Assembly: GCA_941918925.1 (NCBI GenBank) | Contig: OW799235.1 | Coordinates: 34,089,201-34,153,200, forward strand | DNA from: Phyto melanocephala | Taxonomy: Eukaryota; Arthropoda; Insecta; Diptera; Rhinophoridae | Direction of reading: 5' to 3' | DNA length: 64,000 bases | Position numbers and translations under genes: made by a program | Shown here: positions 1 to 10,849 of the stretch, piece after piece | Layout: the number at the start of each line of letters is the position of its first letter | How positions within the stretch are numbered: position 1 is the stretch's first letter | The notes under the pieces: generated by a model | Told to the model about the DNA's origin: nothing | What the model saw: the letters and a program-made list of their open reading frames with translations, nothing else | Database searches by the model: none

Positions 1-225
1 ACGAAAAATGGTGCACAATAGTGAATATACACTTAAATTTTTACGACCTTATTCTCCTATGCTGAACCCATAGGATCAATATTAAGTGATGTTACCACTG
101 AGCGTAACATAGTAAATGTAATTGAGGAAAGCATCACACAAATTAATTAAAATGATTGTGCGAACTATGTTATGGATATGATCAATCAAATTCTTAAAGC
201 GGCGAATGGACAAGCTCTTCATTAA
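1..225 (+). pseudogene. DDE transposase C-terminal relic
   Basis: One frame reads LRPYSPMLNP at about 40-75. This is the signature around the last catalytic residue of Tc1/mariner/IS630-type (DDE_3) transposases, usually PYSPxLNPIE. A frameshift follows, and the next frame reads IGSILSDV, then IEESITQIN, an in-frame stop, and NDCANYVMDMINQ up to the stop at 223-225. The fragment is cut off by the window start, so the DNA-binding and central parts cannot be seen. It is clearly inactive. The family assignment rests on the short motif only. Confidence 0.6.
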
Positions 226-295
226 TTTCACAAGTATTATTTATTAATGAATATGTATAAAATTTTTAATTTTTGTTTGTTTTTTACTTAATTTT

Positions 296-446
296 AATAA
301 TGTTTCAATTTAATTTGAAAAATGTTTAATTGTATTTGAATAAAGTTTCATTTATTTTGAATAAAATTGCGTTTATTTTTAATAAAGTTTCATTTATTTT
401 GAATAATGTTTCGCTTAATTTGAAAAAGGTTTTATTTAAACTGAAA
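296..446. repeat. 21-bp minisatellite, about 7 units
   Basis: Units close to AATAAAGTTTCATTTATTTTG repeat head to tail. The best pair, starting about 339 and 381, lies exactly two periods apart. The array directly follows the decayed transposase tail. Units differ by several substitutions, one is 22 bp, and stops occur, so it is not coding. Confidence 0.7.
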
Positions 447-879
447 ATGCTATATATTAGTTTCTCATAATTCTTAAAACATGACGCTATTGAAATTAGT
501 ACTACTAGTTTGTACTAGAAATACATACATATTTCGATAAAAATCTTATTGCAATTAGGAAATTTCTAAAATTATGTGGCTGATGTAAGGGTGTTATTCG
601 GGAAATGCATCCAGTTTGGGAAGGACATCGACTAGTAAGCAATAAACTAAAATAAAATTCAATAGTCTCAAAGAAGAGAAAACTACTTTTACAGTAGTTG
701 TGCGCTTGACTGAGTTTTCTGGTATGGAAGCAAGGCTATACAAATGTTTCGCTACTCAATCTACACATTCCAATATCTAGTAATCTTATAAAAAAACTAC
801 TTAAAAAAAATAGGCTCTAAAGAGAGTTATGGTTGGCTCATTGGATTCAAGACTAATTTCGGAATTAGATTGTTAAAAA
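447..879. other. unassigned AT-rich DNA
   Basis: I see no gene, terminal repeats or tandem array here. Confidence 0.5.
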
Positions 880-1290
880 TTAGGTGCGAAAAACTATCTT
901 CTGATCAAGAACCAGTGCCAGAATTTTAAGCAAAATTTTGGCAATGAAAAAACGTTTTACAGTTGACCAAAATCGAATTGACGAAACCGTTTATTTTTTC
1001 GAAATTACTTCCAGATAAATCGTACGTGACCTTTAACGAACAGATGGTTGAGGAAGAAAAAGTGAAAAGGTGCGAATCACAGTTTTAGTGTGCACTAATG
1101 CAATTGGTAAATATAAGTTGAAGCCTTTAGTATTGGCTTGATATTGGTAGTTTTTGATTCTGATAAGGACGAGACACAACTACCCAAAAATGTTAAATAA
1201 AAAAAGTTTATACAGCTGAAACCGTTAACATTTTCGATATAGCAACCGAATGGAATAGGAATAAACAACTTTCTACAGTGGATTTTTCAA
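880..1290 (+). pseudogene. jerky/Tigger-like (DDE_1) transposase relic
   Basis: Broken frames read KLSSDQEPVPEF (near 895), KSYVTFNEQ (near 1018) and RITVLVCTNAIGKYKLKPL (1073-1132). The last closely matches the RVTLLLCANATGxxKLKPL block of pogo/Tigger/jerky DDE_1 transposases. Further on, VYTAETVNIFDIATEWN resembles the helical segment near the C-terminus of that family. Stops and frameshifts separate the blocks, and the N-terminal DNA-binding domain and catalytic aspartates are not recognisable. It is an inactive fragment. No TIRs were found for it. Confidence 0.6.
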
Positions 1291-1389
1291 ATAATATAAA
1301 TGTTTTCGAAATAAAATACTTTTGAAATAAACACTTTAAAATCAAAAATATTAATTTTTTTGATATCAATCTTGATTTTAGGTATAATC

Positions 1390-1625
1390 TAAGGCGAATT
1401 CATACAGGTGAAATTATCAGCCCAGCTGATGGGGAAACTTTTTGTCAAAATTGGTTGAATTTGCCTTGATTGTATTTATTAATGCAGGGAAGGAAAATGT
1501 GATTTTGGCTTCGGTATTAAACAATTAGCTTAAATGTATTTTTTTGATAAGAAATTTACCTCACCTTAAACACTTGCTTTGTTGTATTAATTCGCCGTTG
1601 CATATACCTGTATGAATATGCCTTG
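1390..1625. mobile_element. P-like MITE, 236 bp, near-perfect 8-bp TSD
   Basis: The left end TAAGGCGAATTCATACAGGT and the reverse complement of the right end, CAAGGCATATTCATACAGGT, agree at 17 of 20 positions. Flanks are GTATAATC (1382-1389) and GTATTATC (1626-1633), an 8-bp duplication with one mismatch. The ends match those of the THAP-bearing element at 50151-50687, so this is probably a short non-autonomous member of the same P-like family. A further internal copy of the end motif lies near 1464-1475. It has no coding capacity. Confidence 0.75.
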
Positions 1626-1633
1626 GTATTATC

Positions 1634-2374
1634 AAGAAAATACACCCTGGTCACTCTAATCCTTAAACCAAAAAAAAACAAAATAAATAAAAAACAAACT
1701 TTAAAAACTTTGCAAGCAAACATTATTTGAAGCAAGTCAAACCGGTTCCTAACGTGTCATATGTGCGAGTATTATATACCCGTCCCTATTGGTACAATAA
1801 ACTCCATATGACATTCATGACCATTTAATTATATACAAAGATATTTGCAAAACTGACGTACAAGGTAAAACTTACGATGATGACGAGAAGAACAGCTAAA
1901 ATGACGTTGATGATAATATTGATGATGAGGGGTTAGTAAGTATATGCAGCATTTCTGTAATTTAGCATGACCACATAATCACAACACATACGCATATTTA
2001 TGCCTATTTTACTGTACATACATATTTATTTACAAACATTACTGCTTGTAAACATGCAACTCTTCAATCTGTGATCATAATGTTGTTTGCTGATCATCAT
2101 TATCGCCGTCTCAAGTTTTGTAAAGATTGCAGATTGACCATATGTTGCATCCTAGTTGAAATACTTTTAAAAAAGAAAATAGTCACTGCACATTCATTTA
2201 TAAATACAGACTTATATTCGTTTTTAGATACTTGCATGCATTCATGTAGAAGCGACATGAAAGACATGACAATAAAAACGCACATGACAGAATGCGTCTG
2301 TGTCAAAATGAAGCCTCTAGCTTTGACCACCACCACTACCAACCACAATCATTATTATCGGCATAAGTATAAAC
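1634..2374. other. unassigned AT-rich DNA
   Basis: The stretch has low-complexity GATGAT runs near 1877-1929. I saw no gene. Frames open on both strands near 2071-2427 show no recognisable domain. Confidence 0.4.
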
Positions 2375-2377
2375 TAT

Positions 2378-2981
2378 TGGGTGATTCACAAGGTGTCTTA
2401 TCATGTCCTATTGTCATATTGTTCTAAAATTTTACAATGGTTTAAAAATGTTGTTGTTGCTTTTCAATCAAAAAGTGTCTTATAATAAGAGAACTTTGTA
2501 CGCTATGTTTATTGTGCTGTCGTATTTAATAAGCAGAGACCTGTGCTAAACGGCTAAGCCAAGCCGCAACAGTTTTTGTAATCCGTCGCCGTTCATTGTA
2601 TAATTTTATTGGGCCGACATCCAAATTTGAGCGCAGTTGCTAATTTTTGATAATACATCACTGGTGGCGTCAAATAAGATCGGCTAAGTACTCTGCTGTT
2701 TTTGTTTATCAAACAAAATTTAATTTATTTGTATTTTATTTACTTGAGTCTGTCATTACAACATCTAAAATATACTTTTCGCACAAATTGGATATTATTG
2801 TGTTTTTTTTACTTGTTTTTTGCATAATGAAAGAAAATATTTTTTTTTATAATTGCTTTACATCAGCTGATTAAGATTCAAAATAGCACACCTAATTATG
2901 GGGGGTTGTTTACAATAGTCTTAATTTTTCATGCTATTATTATAGGACATATGACTTTATGACACTACTGTGAATCCCCCA
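2378..2981. mobile_element. MITE, about 604 bp, TGGGTGATTCACA ends
   Basis: The left end TGGGTGATTCACA is mirrored by the reverse complement of the right end, TGGGGGATTCACA. The similarity continues inward for about 40 bp with small gaps (GTGTC, then ATGTCCTAT in both arms). TAT flanks both sides (2375-2377 and 2982-2984), compatible with a TA or 3-bp target duplication. Superfamily unknown. No coding. Confidence 0.65.
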
Positions 2982-2984
2982 TAT

Positions 2985-3897
2985 ATGTATGTATATGGTC
3001 AGGGATTCCAAAGAACTTCTTTCCCAAATTATTGTGACAATTATTGGGAATAAAATTACGCCTGTTCACTATTTGCAACGCATTCAAGTACATAAGTAAA
3101 TATTTTTTTACATTTTTAAGACATTTTCTTAAATAATTGCTCATGAATTTTGTTTTCTACAATATTTTATATTAAGGACTTCTCATGACTTCGCTCAAAG
3201 TCCTCACAAAATTTGCTTTATTGTACACATTTAAATATTTTGTCAAAATTTTTATACGAATTTAGTGGCACAACTCTAATAAGTTTGGGCTACAATTTAG
3301 ACTTTCAAACATGTCCTGCTTATTTGTGCATTTGATGAATAAATGCACATCTATTGTTACGATAATCTGAAAATTTTTAATTTTTTTTTTTTTAAATAAA
3401 CGTTATCTCTTCAAACCCGTACAACAATTTAAAAAGTGTGTTCATAAAACAATTTTCGCAATTATTACACAAAAAGGAAATTTATGTGTTTACATGAGGA
3501 TTCTTAATATTTGTGGTATGTTTGATGTTATGCCTCTAAAGAATATATATTATATTTAGTAGAAAACTTTATTACTTCAATATTATCTTTGCTTATAACA
3601 TTTTTAAACTTGTAATGCTTTAAACAAAAACATTGACTCGTATTCGACATTTCTAAAATTTAATGGCTTCCGTTAAAAAAACTATTAAATGAACGATCCT
3701 GATCCAAAGAACTCACAGAGTTTTAAGTTAGCTTTTCTTATTAGAATTGCATTTCGTTATTAAATTATCTTTTGTATCCAAAATAATCGTTTAGAGGGTC
3801 TTACCATACGAATCTTTTATTAATTCAAGTTAAGTGTTAAACGATAGAGAAATATAAAAATCTAAAACCTTTGAAAATATAAACAATTTATAAAAAA
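2985..3897. other. unassigned AT-rich DNA
   Basis: Only short imperfect palindromes are seen, for example GTGCATTT/AAATGCAC near 3327-3348. No gene or mobile element recognised. Confidence 0.4.
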
Positions 3898-4400
3898 AAG
3901 TAAGAGCGCTATATTCGGCCGTGCCGTATCTGATAATACCTTTCACCGTCATGTTCATAGGTGTAATGACCACATCGTAGCTAAGCCTAGATTTAAGATT
4001 TCATGTAATACGCCATTCTCTTTATTATTTACAACAAAATCTTTAATTTTGAATTTTAATATAGTAAACTGCATTCTACTAGTCAGCACCTTCATTTGAT
4101 ACCCATATTGTTGGGGTTATAAAGTTTTGGTTCGCCATTTTGTTTCAGACGCTATCTTGGATTTTATACTTTTTTAATAGTACTGGTCAAGCCCTTTATT
4201 TTGATACCAATATTGTGGGGGTTGAAGAGGACAAAAATATTTGACTCATATATTCCCCATTTAATCTAGAACGCCATCTTGGATTTTTTTATTTTCATAG
4301 CTAGCTATATTTTATTGTTCAATCCCCTTCAATTGATTCCCATATTGGCTCTCTCGATTCCGCAGCAGTTGTACTTTGATGCTTATATCTCAGTTCATTT
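3898..4400 (-). repeat. DINE-1-like dispersed repeat, copy 1
   Basis: It starts AAGTAAGAGCGCTATATTCG, then GCCGTGCCG, and runs into the body shared with the copies at 10.9-12 kb and 48.9-49.8 kb (CATTTGATACCCATATTG, CGCCATCTTGGATTT). Orientation is opposite to the copy at 20.1 kb. The far end merges into LINE sequence near 4380. The family assignment rests on resemblance to Drosophila INE-1/DINE-1 (Helentron-like) repeats. Confidence 0.7.
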
Positions 4401-4961
4401 CAAAGGGATTTCTTTGTTAATTTCCGAGACCTGGAATCGGTTGATGAATTTATGGATCTTGGAATTTTACTAGATCCTAAATTAGATTTCCGCAAGCATA
4501 TAACCATGATCATTAACAAAGCGCGTGGAGTGCTTGCTTATATAGAACGATGGTCAAAAGAATTTTCCGATCCAGGTATTACTTAACAGTTATAAATATC
4601 TCGAGTAAGATCAATATTGGAGTTTGGATCTGTTATTTGGGACCCCAAATGTAATGTTAATGTTGGTAGCATCGAATCTGTGCAGCAGCAATTTCTACTA
4701 TTTTGTCTAAGAAGATCTTTTGAAGGCTATTTTATGAACCAACCGCCATACGAAACCAGGATAGCTTTAATCAAATTGCCTACTTTAAAAAGCCGTAGAT
4801 CTATGCTTAGTGTTTCTATTTTAATAAATCTAATAAATGGAGACATTATTTCTGAATATTGTATTTGAATAATTAAACGTTTTGTATGTACATGTTTGAA
4901 TTAAATTTTATAAAATAGTCTGTAAGGATGCTTGTCAATAGACTTAAATAAATAAATAAAT
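4380..4961 (+). pseudogene. non-LTR retrotransposon RT C-terminus and 3' end
   Basis: Frames read VDEFMDLGILLDPKLDF (about 4438-4488), then HITMIINKARGVLAYIERW, and after an in-frame stop ISRVRSILEFGSVIWDP (4600-4650). Downstream come NQPPYETRIALIKLPTLKSR and RRSMLSVSILINLINGDI. These are the C-terminal blocks of Jockey-clade-type reverse transcriptase ORF2. A short 3' UTR ends in a TAAATAAATAAATAAATA tail at 4943-4961, typical of such LINEs. The copy is 5'-truncated, lacks the endonuclease and RT core, and has stops. The clade is inferred from remembered consensus only. Confidence 0.8.
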
Positions 4962-4974
4962 ATATGATATAATA

Positions 4975-5376
4975 TCCCAGCAAAATCTTTTTGAAATTGT
5001 GTAATAGGTTGTCATTACTTCATATATTACATAGTAATGTGGGCTCGTTACCAAGATCATTATTTTAAAGTACAGAGTAATGGCCTATTGGCTATGACCT
5101 TCGTAAATACTTTTTATATATATATATTTAAACAGTGAACTTTAAATTAACTTCATAAATATTATAATATGCCCAATATTATAATTTTTATATTTTTTTG
5201 TATTGCAACAGTATAAAAATATCCAGCTATAATTCAGCTTTATTTGTAAGCGAGGGTCATGATTTATGGGACAACTCAAACAAAATTAAGTAGTTATTCG
5301 GTTGAAAAGTAACTATTTTATGTGTATCTCCAATATTACTTGCTAACTTACTAGGTAAGTAAAGATTTTGCTGGGA
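4975..5376. mobile_element. CCCAGCAAAA-type MITE, copy 1 (about 400 bp)
   Basis: The ends TCCCAGCAAAATCTTT and AAAGATTTTGCTGGGA are perfect inverted repeats. The flanks duplicate a 7-8 bp TATAATA-type sequence, but in this AT-rich context the exact length is ambiguous. Outer segments align with the element at 46708-47712, including GTGTAATAGGTTGTCATTAC near the left and ATTACTTGCTAACTTACTAG near the right. It appears to be the deletion form of that longer element. Confidence 0.75.
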
Positions 5377-5383
5377 TATAATA

Positions 5384-5718
5384 ATATAAATATAATAAAT
5401 ATATTTGACGGTTAAGATGTTTGTTGCTTAATAACGCAAAAACGGCTGAATAAAACTAAATAAAATTTGGAACACGGATATACAACAACCTTAATTAACG
5501 CATAGGCTCCTCTTTATCATGATAATCAAGCAAATTTGAGGAAATATCCAATAGATATATTTTTAGTTTTTAATTAGTCGGTTGTTCAAGGGTTTGGGGT
5601 ATCCAAAATTTACCGCACAGATAGATAACAATCTGAATTATTACTTTTTGTGCCTACCTTCACAGACGAAGTCACGGGCTCAGGTTAGCAATATACCTAT
5701 ATAATGTTATTAACTTAC
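5384..5718. other. unassigned AT-rich DNA
   Basis: I see no gene or repeat between the MITE and the nested element. Confidence 0.4.
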
Positions 5719-5790
5719 TTATAGGGCCCATACACAACTTCATAATAATTGTGCAATCAAGTGATTGTGCCAGCTGATTGACCCTGTATG

Positions 5791-6841
5791 CATAGCTGAC
5801 AGATAAAATAGGGGTAAAATCGTCTAATTTGGGGGAAAAAATCGTCAAAATCGTCAAATGGTGTACTCAAATCGTCATAAAAACGTCAAAATAAAGAAAC
5901 GCATTTTTCAAAACAATACATTTTTTATTTAATGGATAACATAACAAACTTTTTAAATCTAGAGAGACCAGTGGTTTTATTAGACCCTTTAAAGTTAAGA
6001 ACATGGCAATAAATATAATACAATTTAGAATTCATTTCGAAAAATAAATACAAAAAATTATAAATTGGCTGCTTTTTTTTGGACTATTTGACAAATAAAT
6101 ATATAATCATTTAGGGTAGCTTTAGACAAGCGGAAGACGAGCACAACGCCAGAATAAACCACATCGTTTCTCATTTCAGCCCACAAATTCATTTCTGGAT
6201 CTGCAAACCAGTCTTACTTAATTTTCTTCTTCTTGTTGGTTACCTGTGAAAAACAGCATTAAAATTTAATTTAAGCTACTACAAAGTTTTGTATAAAAAA
6301 ATGGTTGAAATTTCTACTTACAGAAAAAAAGCTGCTACAATTTTCATCATCTTGGTTCTCAATAGAAAATATAATGTTTGATTTTTAAGGTTTTAATGTA
6401 TAATTAAAAAGAACTTACCATTTTTTGAAGTATTTAAGCATATTAATTTGTCACTTAAATAATTTAAATAAATTTACTTAAAAAACTAAAATTGTTTTAA
6501 ACGCGTTTCCAAATTTATATTTGTTCGTGTTGTAGGTTTCAGTTGATAAAATGTGGCATATACTACGTTAAAAATGTACAAAGTGGAAAAATTACCTATA
6601 CAAACGCATTAAATAATGATAGATTTATCTCTTTCACTCTGTTCTATTATTAAAAACATAAAAAACCGTTACAAATTATTTTTACTTAATTTAAGGTTGA
6701 GATAAAAGTAATAAAAAAAGTTGCAAACTTGAATTTTTGAAAATCGTCAAAAACATACATAAATCGTCAGATCGTCAACATGTAATTTTTAGCACGTAAA
6801 ATCGTCAAAATGACGATAAATCGTCAAATCTGGCAGCTATG
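5791..6841. mobile_element. inner nested element, 8-bp TSD, ATCGTC subterminal repeats
   Basis: Inverted ends CATAGCTGACAGAT and CATAGCTGCCAGAT (reverse complement of the right end) differ at one position. The flanking duplication CCTGTATG is perfect (5783-5790 and 6842-6849). Within about 100 bp of each end the motif ATCGTC recurs four to five times, as expected of transposase-binding subterminal repeats. An 8-bp TSD with short TIRs suits hAT or P-type transposons. The interior carries a gene-like minus-strand segment, listed separately. Confidence 0.8.
6090..6440 (-). pseudogene. gene-like segment with splice-site-like junctions
   Basis: On the minus strand a start gives MLKYFKKW and then a TGGTAAGTT donor near 6420. 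A second block ENQDDENCSSFFS ends at a TCTGTAAGT donor near 6323. A TTTTCACAG acceptor near 6247 leads into VTNKKKKIK and a stop. Just beyond, DWFADPEMNLWAEMRNDVVY and SGVVLVFRLSKATLND stay open. The protein is not recognised. It may be the remnant of the element's own gene or a captured host exon. The stop between the last blocks argues that it is broken. Confidence 0.3.
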
Positions 6842-7238
6842 CCTGTATGAGGTTGTGTTGAGATTGTACCAGCTGATGGTGCTTTATCGAAAATAGTTTG
6901 ACATTTTTTTTGATTGTACCAGCATGATTTAGTCGTGTGTTGTAAAGTTAGCTTATAAAAGTTAAATCGTCAAGGCACAAACATCAAAAAAATACAACAT
7001 TTTAAATATGAATGCTAATTCATAGCCATTTCTTCATCCAAACACTTTTTTTGCTTCTTATTCATTTTCGTTTTAGGATAATAGCAATAACAAGTGCAGC
7101 ACAAATTTTTTCGTTATTTAGTACAAACTTTTCCACACAATTTTTGGGTAAAAAAATTAATTTTGTACCACCATGCTGGTGTATTGTGTGCTTAAAGCTT
7201 AATTGCACAATCACTTGGTGTTGTGTTTGGCCCTATTA

Positions 7239-9834
7239 TTTCATATAATAAGGTAATAAATATTTATGTCTGTTTTGTATGTACAATAAAATAACTCGGA
7301 ATTGTCACATCATATTCTTATAAACAAAAATTAAATTACAATTGCGCTTGAGTTAATTTCATTCGTATTACAGATTTCGGAATTAAAATTTGGATCAGAC
7401 GATGATCGCCAAGGTACTATGTAGTAAGATCTTTTTGTTCAGTTAAAGATTTTAGTTATCTCTTAAATATGTATTATTTACTTTTTCTATTCTAAGTCAT
7501 CCGAACTCTATTAGCAAAGCAAAACATTAAAAACCATTATTTAGAACCTCTACCAAAAGTATATCAAGCCTAACGGAACTGTCAACCAGATTTTTTTTGG
7601 ACTCATTATTCAATAATGTTTTTGTTCAGTGTACAAAAACAATGTGCTGACTAGCACTATTAAGTAAATTCATTTGTGTTTTACTTTTTGAAATATTTGC
7701 CACAAAAAGCGAAATCTCCCTCATTATGGAAAATTTCACTACAATTGAAAAATGTCTTAAACTGTCTAACTAAGTAATGCCGCAACGCAATTTTTATTAG
7801 TTTGAATTTGCGACAAAAAAAGTTTGATGTTGGGTTCATTGAAATCTTTGTTTTATTTATTATGCCCACATTGTCACTTTGTATCTGTTTGCTTATGAAG
7901 TTCTTCCTCCTTTCTTCTGCGTCTTAAGCGTTTGGATCTGGTTTAGTATCGAAAAGCTTAAAAATATGTACATACATACGTATACTTTTTTATGCCATTA
8001 GAAAATTGCTTTTAGATCTGGAGGGGAAACTTTTTTCAAAAAAGATGTACTGCGACTAAAGCATTTGGGTATTTGAGTACGTGTGCCCCCATTCCCATTA
8101 TGTCTGTTTTAACGTACGTATGAAGCATTTCATCCATCAATCCATCTATTCAACCATGTACATTCAAACGTGTTGTACCTTGCACGCATACAACAAATTG
8201 TCTTTAATTTGTTCCTTCAAGTAAATGTCACTTAAGGAAATCTTAAGTTATAGAACTTGAAAGAGTGAAAAGCAAAAACGACTAGCAACAAGCTTTGATT
8301 GAATCTAATTGCAGTAAATTAAAAAAATTGTTGCACAAATAACAGTAATAAGAAACATTTTTTTTTAGCTAGAAGTGTTGCTTCGTTTTAAGATTCAGGA
8401 GGAGATACTATGAGCAAAATACGGACTGCTATTGGTATTATCTATGAAATGTCGATGAAATTTGTTTTTTTTTCTTGTTAATAAGAATACAACAATTTGT
8501 TTATTCTGCACTTTACTACAGGCAGTTTAATTGATAAATTTAGTTTATACAACATATTAATGGCATAGTACTTTTTATATACAACGAACTGTATTCACAT
8601 ATCGATGGCTTAATAAAAAAGGGCGTATCTTGAATTTCTGTTTCTTTAACTCGACAAAATTTAAAAGAATGAAATGAGACATTCTATTTTTAGTAGCTAT
8701 AAATAGGTTATTTTCGAGCGTAGCTCACTAAATTTTTTAGTGGTGATGTTTTTGTATGAGGAGTACCAGAAAACGTTAAAAATGTAGTTGTGCTCTTTTT
8801 ATCATCATCGATATGTCTGTTAGCAAAGGAAGATTATTTTGAAACTGCCTATTTTAAATTAAAATACAGAAAAGAGCTCTTAATATCCAGGAAATTGACT
8901 TTGTTCGTCAAACAACTTTATATAATTAATGTTTAAAGATGTTTTCGACTACAGCGCATTCTGGAATTCCAATTTTTAAAAATTTTAATTAAAATTAAAT
9001 AATTCTGTCTTTCAAATAGTCCAAAGTTGGTGCATGTAATATTAAAGAGAATAATTAAAAGTCGTTAATTAAAGGGCCAACTGACTAGATCACGTTGAGA
9101 AAATACGCTATTTTAATTTATTTCCCTTAGTAAGTCGAGTGTTTGCGGTGCCATGCTGTTGGAACAACATATTTTCAGTTCAAATCCCATTCAGTTAAGT
9201 ACTTTAATAATAAGTTATCAAGACTATACCAACCCCTAACCGTTAATTATAACGTTATTTCTAGCATAATCTTTAAAAAAGTTCTGTAAGACCCACCAAA
9301 TAGCATATTTTTATTGGTAGCGAATCTCTTATATACATAAGTCATCCCGAATAAGACAATCTTGCTTATTAATACGCCCAATATGTATATTAGCCTTAAC
9401 CCTAACTAAAAAAAATATCACTCATGGTGATATGTTTTTTTGAACTGAAACACAATTTTCGAAAAAATTTAAACCATATTCGAGCGTTTCTTCCTTCGAA
9501 GCACATTCGTAAATTATTGCCAGACTTAACTAACTAGAATACAATGGATAACTCTTAAATAAGCTGCTACAGAGAATAGTGCCACCAGTTTAAAGTCATC
9601 TGGTTAAAAAACTTCCATTTGTTGATGTTATTCTAAGGGACTTAACGCGTTGCTCAACTGTGTATCTCTCCATGGTTAAATTTGTCAAACACTTAAAAAA
9701 AAGTTAAAGTGTACCTTCAGTAGTCATTTACATAATATTGTTTGTAGGTGGTGATTGCTTCTTTGTGTTCAGGAAATTTTTATTTTATTGAACCTCCCCA
9801 GCTAATTAAAAAATGTTATGTAGTGTTTAACCAC
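7239..9834. other. unassigned AT-rich DNA
   Basis: I see no gene, TIR pair or tandem array in this 2.6-kb stretch, only short hairpins such as CACTAAA/TTTAGTG near 8728. Confidence 0.4.
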
Positions 9835-9836
9835 TA

Positions 9837-10745
9837 CACGCAAAGAAAAAATATGGTTGTGGTAACCATAATCGAAGAGCAACATACTATGATTGAATTG
9901 TATGATTATGTTTAAAATAATAATGGTTACCAGTTATCATTATTATGTTTAATTTAATCATCATTCAATAATCATATATATGACTACAATTGAAATCGAC
10001 AATCTTTGCTTTTTTACGGCAAATTATTGTCTTTTGCTGTAACATACACATATTGATTGTACTCACCAATTTAATTGCAATTTTTTGCCAATATTTTTTT
10101 ACATTTTCTCGTTTATTTTTAAATTTTCTTTAATTTTTCAAAATTTTTGTTCCTTTTGTTGACATCTCAAACTTTTAAAATAATAAAAATTTATTCAGCA
10201 AATTATTGTCTTTTGCTGTAACATACACATATTGATTGTACTCACCAATTTAATTGCAATTTTTTGCCAATATTTTTTTACATTTTCTCGTTTATTTTTA
10301 AATTTTCTTTAATTTTTCAAAATTTTTGTTCCTTTTGTTGACATCTCAAACTTTTAAAATAATAAAAATTTATTCAGCAAGAAGAAGAACAATTGAAATC
10401 AAATTATTATTAAAAAAATCATAGCTTGATTATTTTGTAATCATACTGTTGTCTCACTTATTATTTAATGATTATTTTTAATTTTTAATGCTTTTGAATA
10501 TAATGTTATTTTTGTCAAATTAATTTTTTTAAATCATACTATTTTTAAATGATAACCATTTTGAATTTTTTACGAAAAGTAAACATTAAATAATACAATT
10601 CAAACAAATGCTTGATTATCGTGACAAAATATATGATGAAATGAAACAAAAATAACTATTACTTGTTTTCGACAACCAAATATTGTTTTAGAAAAAATAA
10701 TATGACCGTCGTGATCATGTCGTAACCATGGTTTTTCTTTGCGTG
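9837..10745. mobile_element. TA-flanked MITE, CACGCAAAG ends, 909 bp
   Basis: The perfect inverted core is CACGCAAAGAAAAA (one length difference) at the left and CTTTGCGTG at the right. Near-end GGTAACCAT and GTAACCATGG also mirror each other. TA flanks both sides (9835-9836 and 10746-10747), consistent with a Tc1/mariner-like target duplication. Inside is an exact tandem duplication. A decayed partial copy in reverse lies at about 33290-33455. No transposase is seen. Confidence 0.75.
10019..10380. repeat. exact 179-bp tandem duplication inside the MITE
   Basis: The segment from 10019 repeats from 10198 with no mismatch that I can find over 179 bp, and the first four bases occur a third time. 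It begins GCAAATTATTGTCTTTTGC. Perfect identity means a very recent duplication or an assembly artefact. Confidence 0.9.
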
Positions 10746-10849
10746 TACTGATCCTATTAAAAGATTTAATAGATAATTGTGTAAAACCTGGCTATACATA
10801 TAGTTCTTTTAATAAAATTATAGCCGTAATATTCTCCAAGTTTTACTAC

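Larger units (their letters stand above)
5722..7235. mobile_element. outer element of a nested pair, TAGGGCC ends
   Basis: Left end TAGGGCCCATACACAAC mirrors the reverse complement of the right end, TAGGGCCAAACACAAC. Both arms also carry AAGTGATTGTGC. TTA flanks both sides (5719-5721 and 7236-7238). That 3-bp duplication would suit PIF/Harbinger, but TA with a GGGCC end is also possible. Removing the inner element at 5791-6841 and one TSD copy leaves about 455 bp, so the outer element is itself a MITE. Confidence 0.6.

Noticed and set aside
2071..2427. 118-codon open frame overlapping an 82-codon frame on the other strand
   Set aside because: No domain or homology recognised, and its 3' end runs into the MITE at 2378. 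Composition alone explains it.
7379..7420. Short exon-like block after TTCGTATTACAG, reading ISELKFGSDDDRQ, followed by GTACTA
   Set aside because: Only about 40 bp, with a weak donor and no partner exon nearby.
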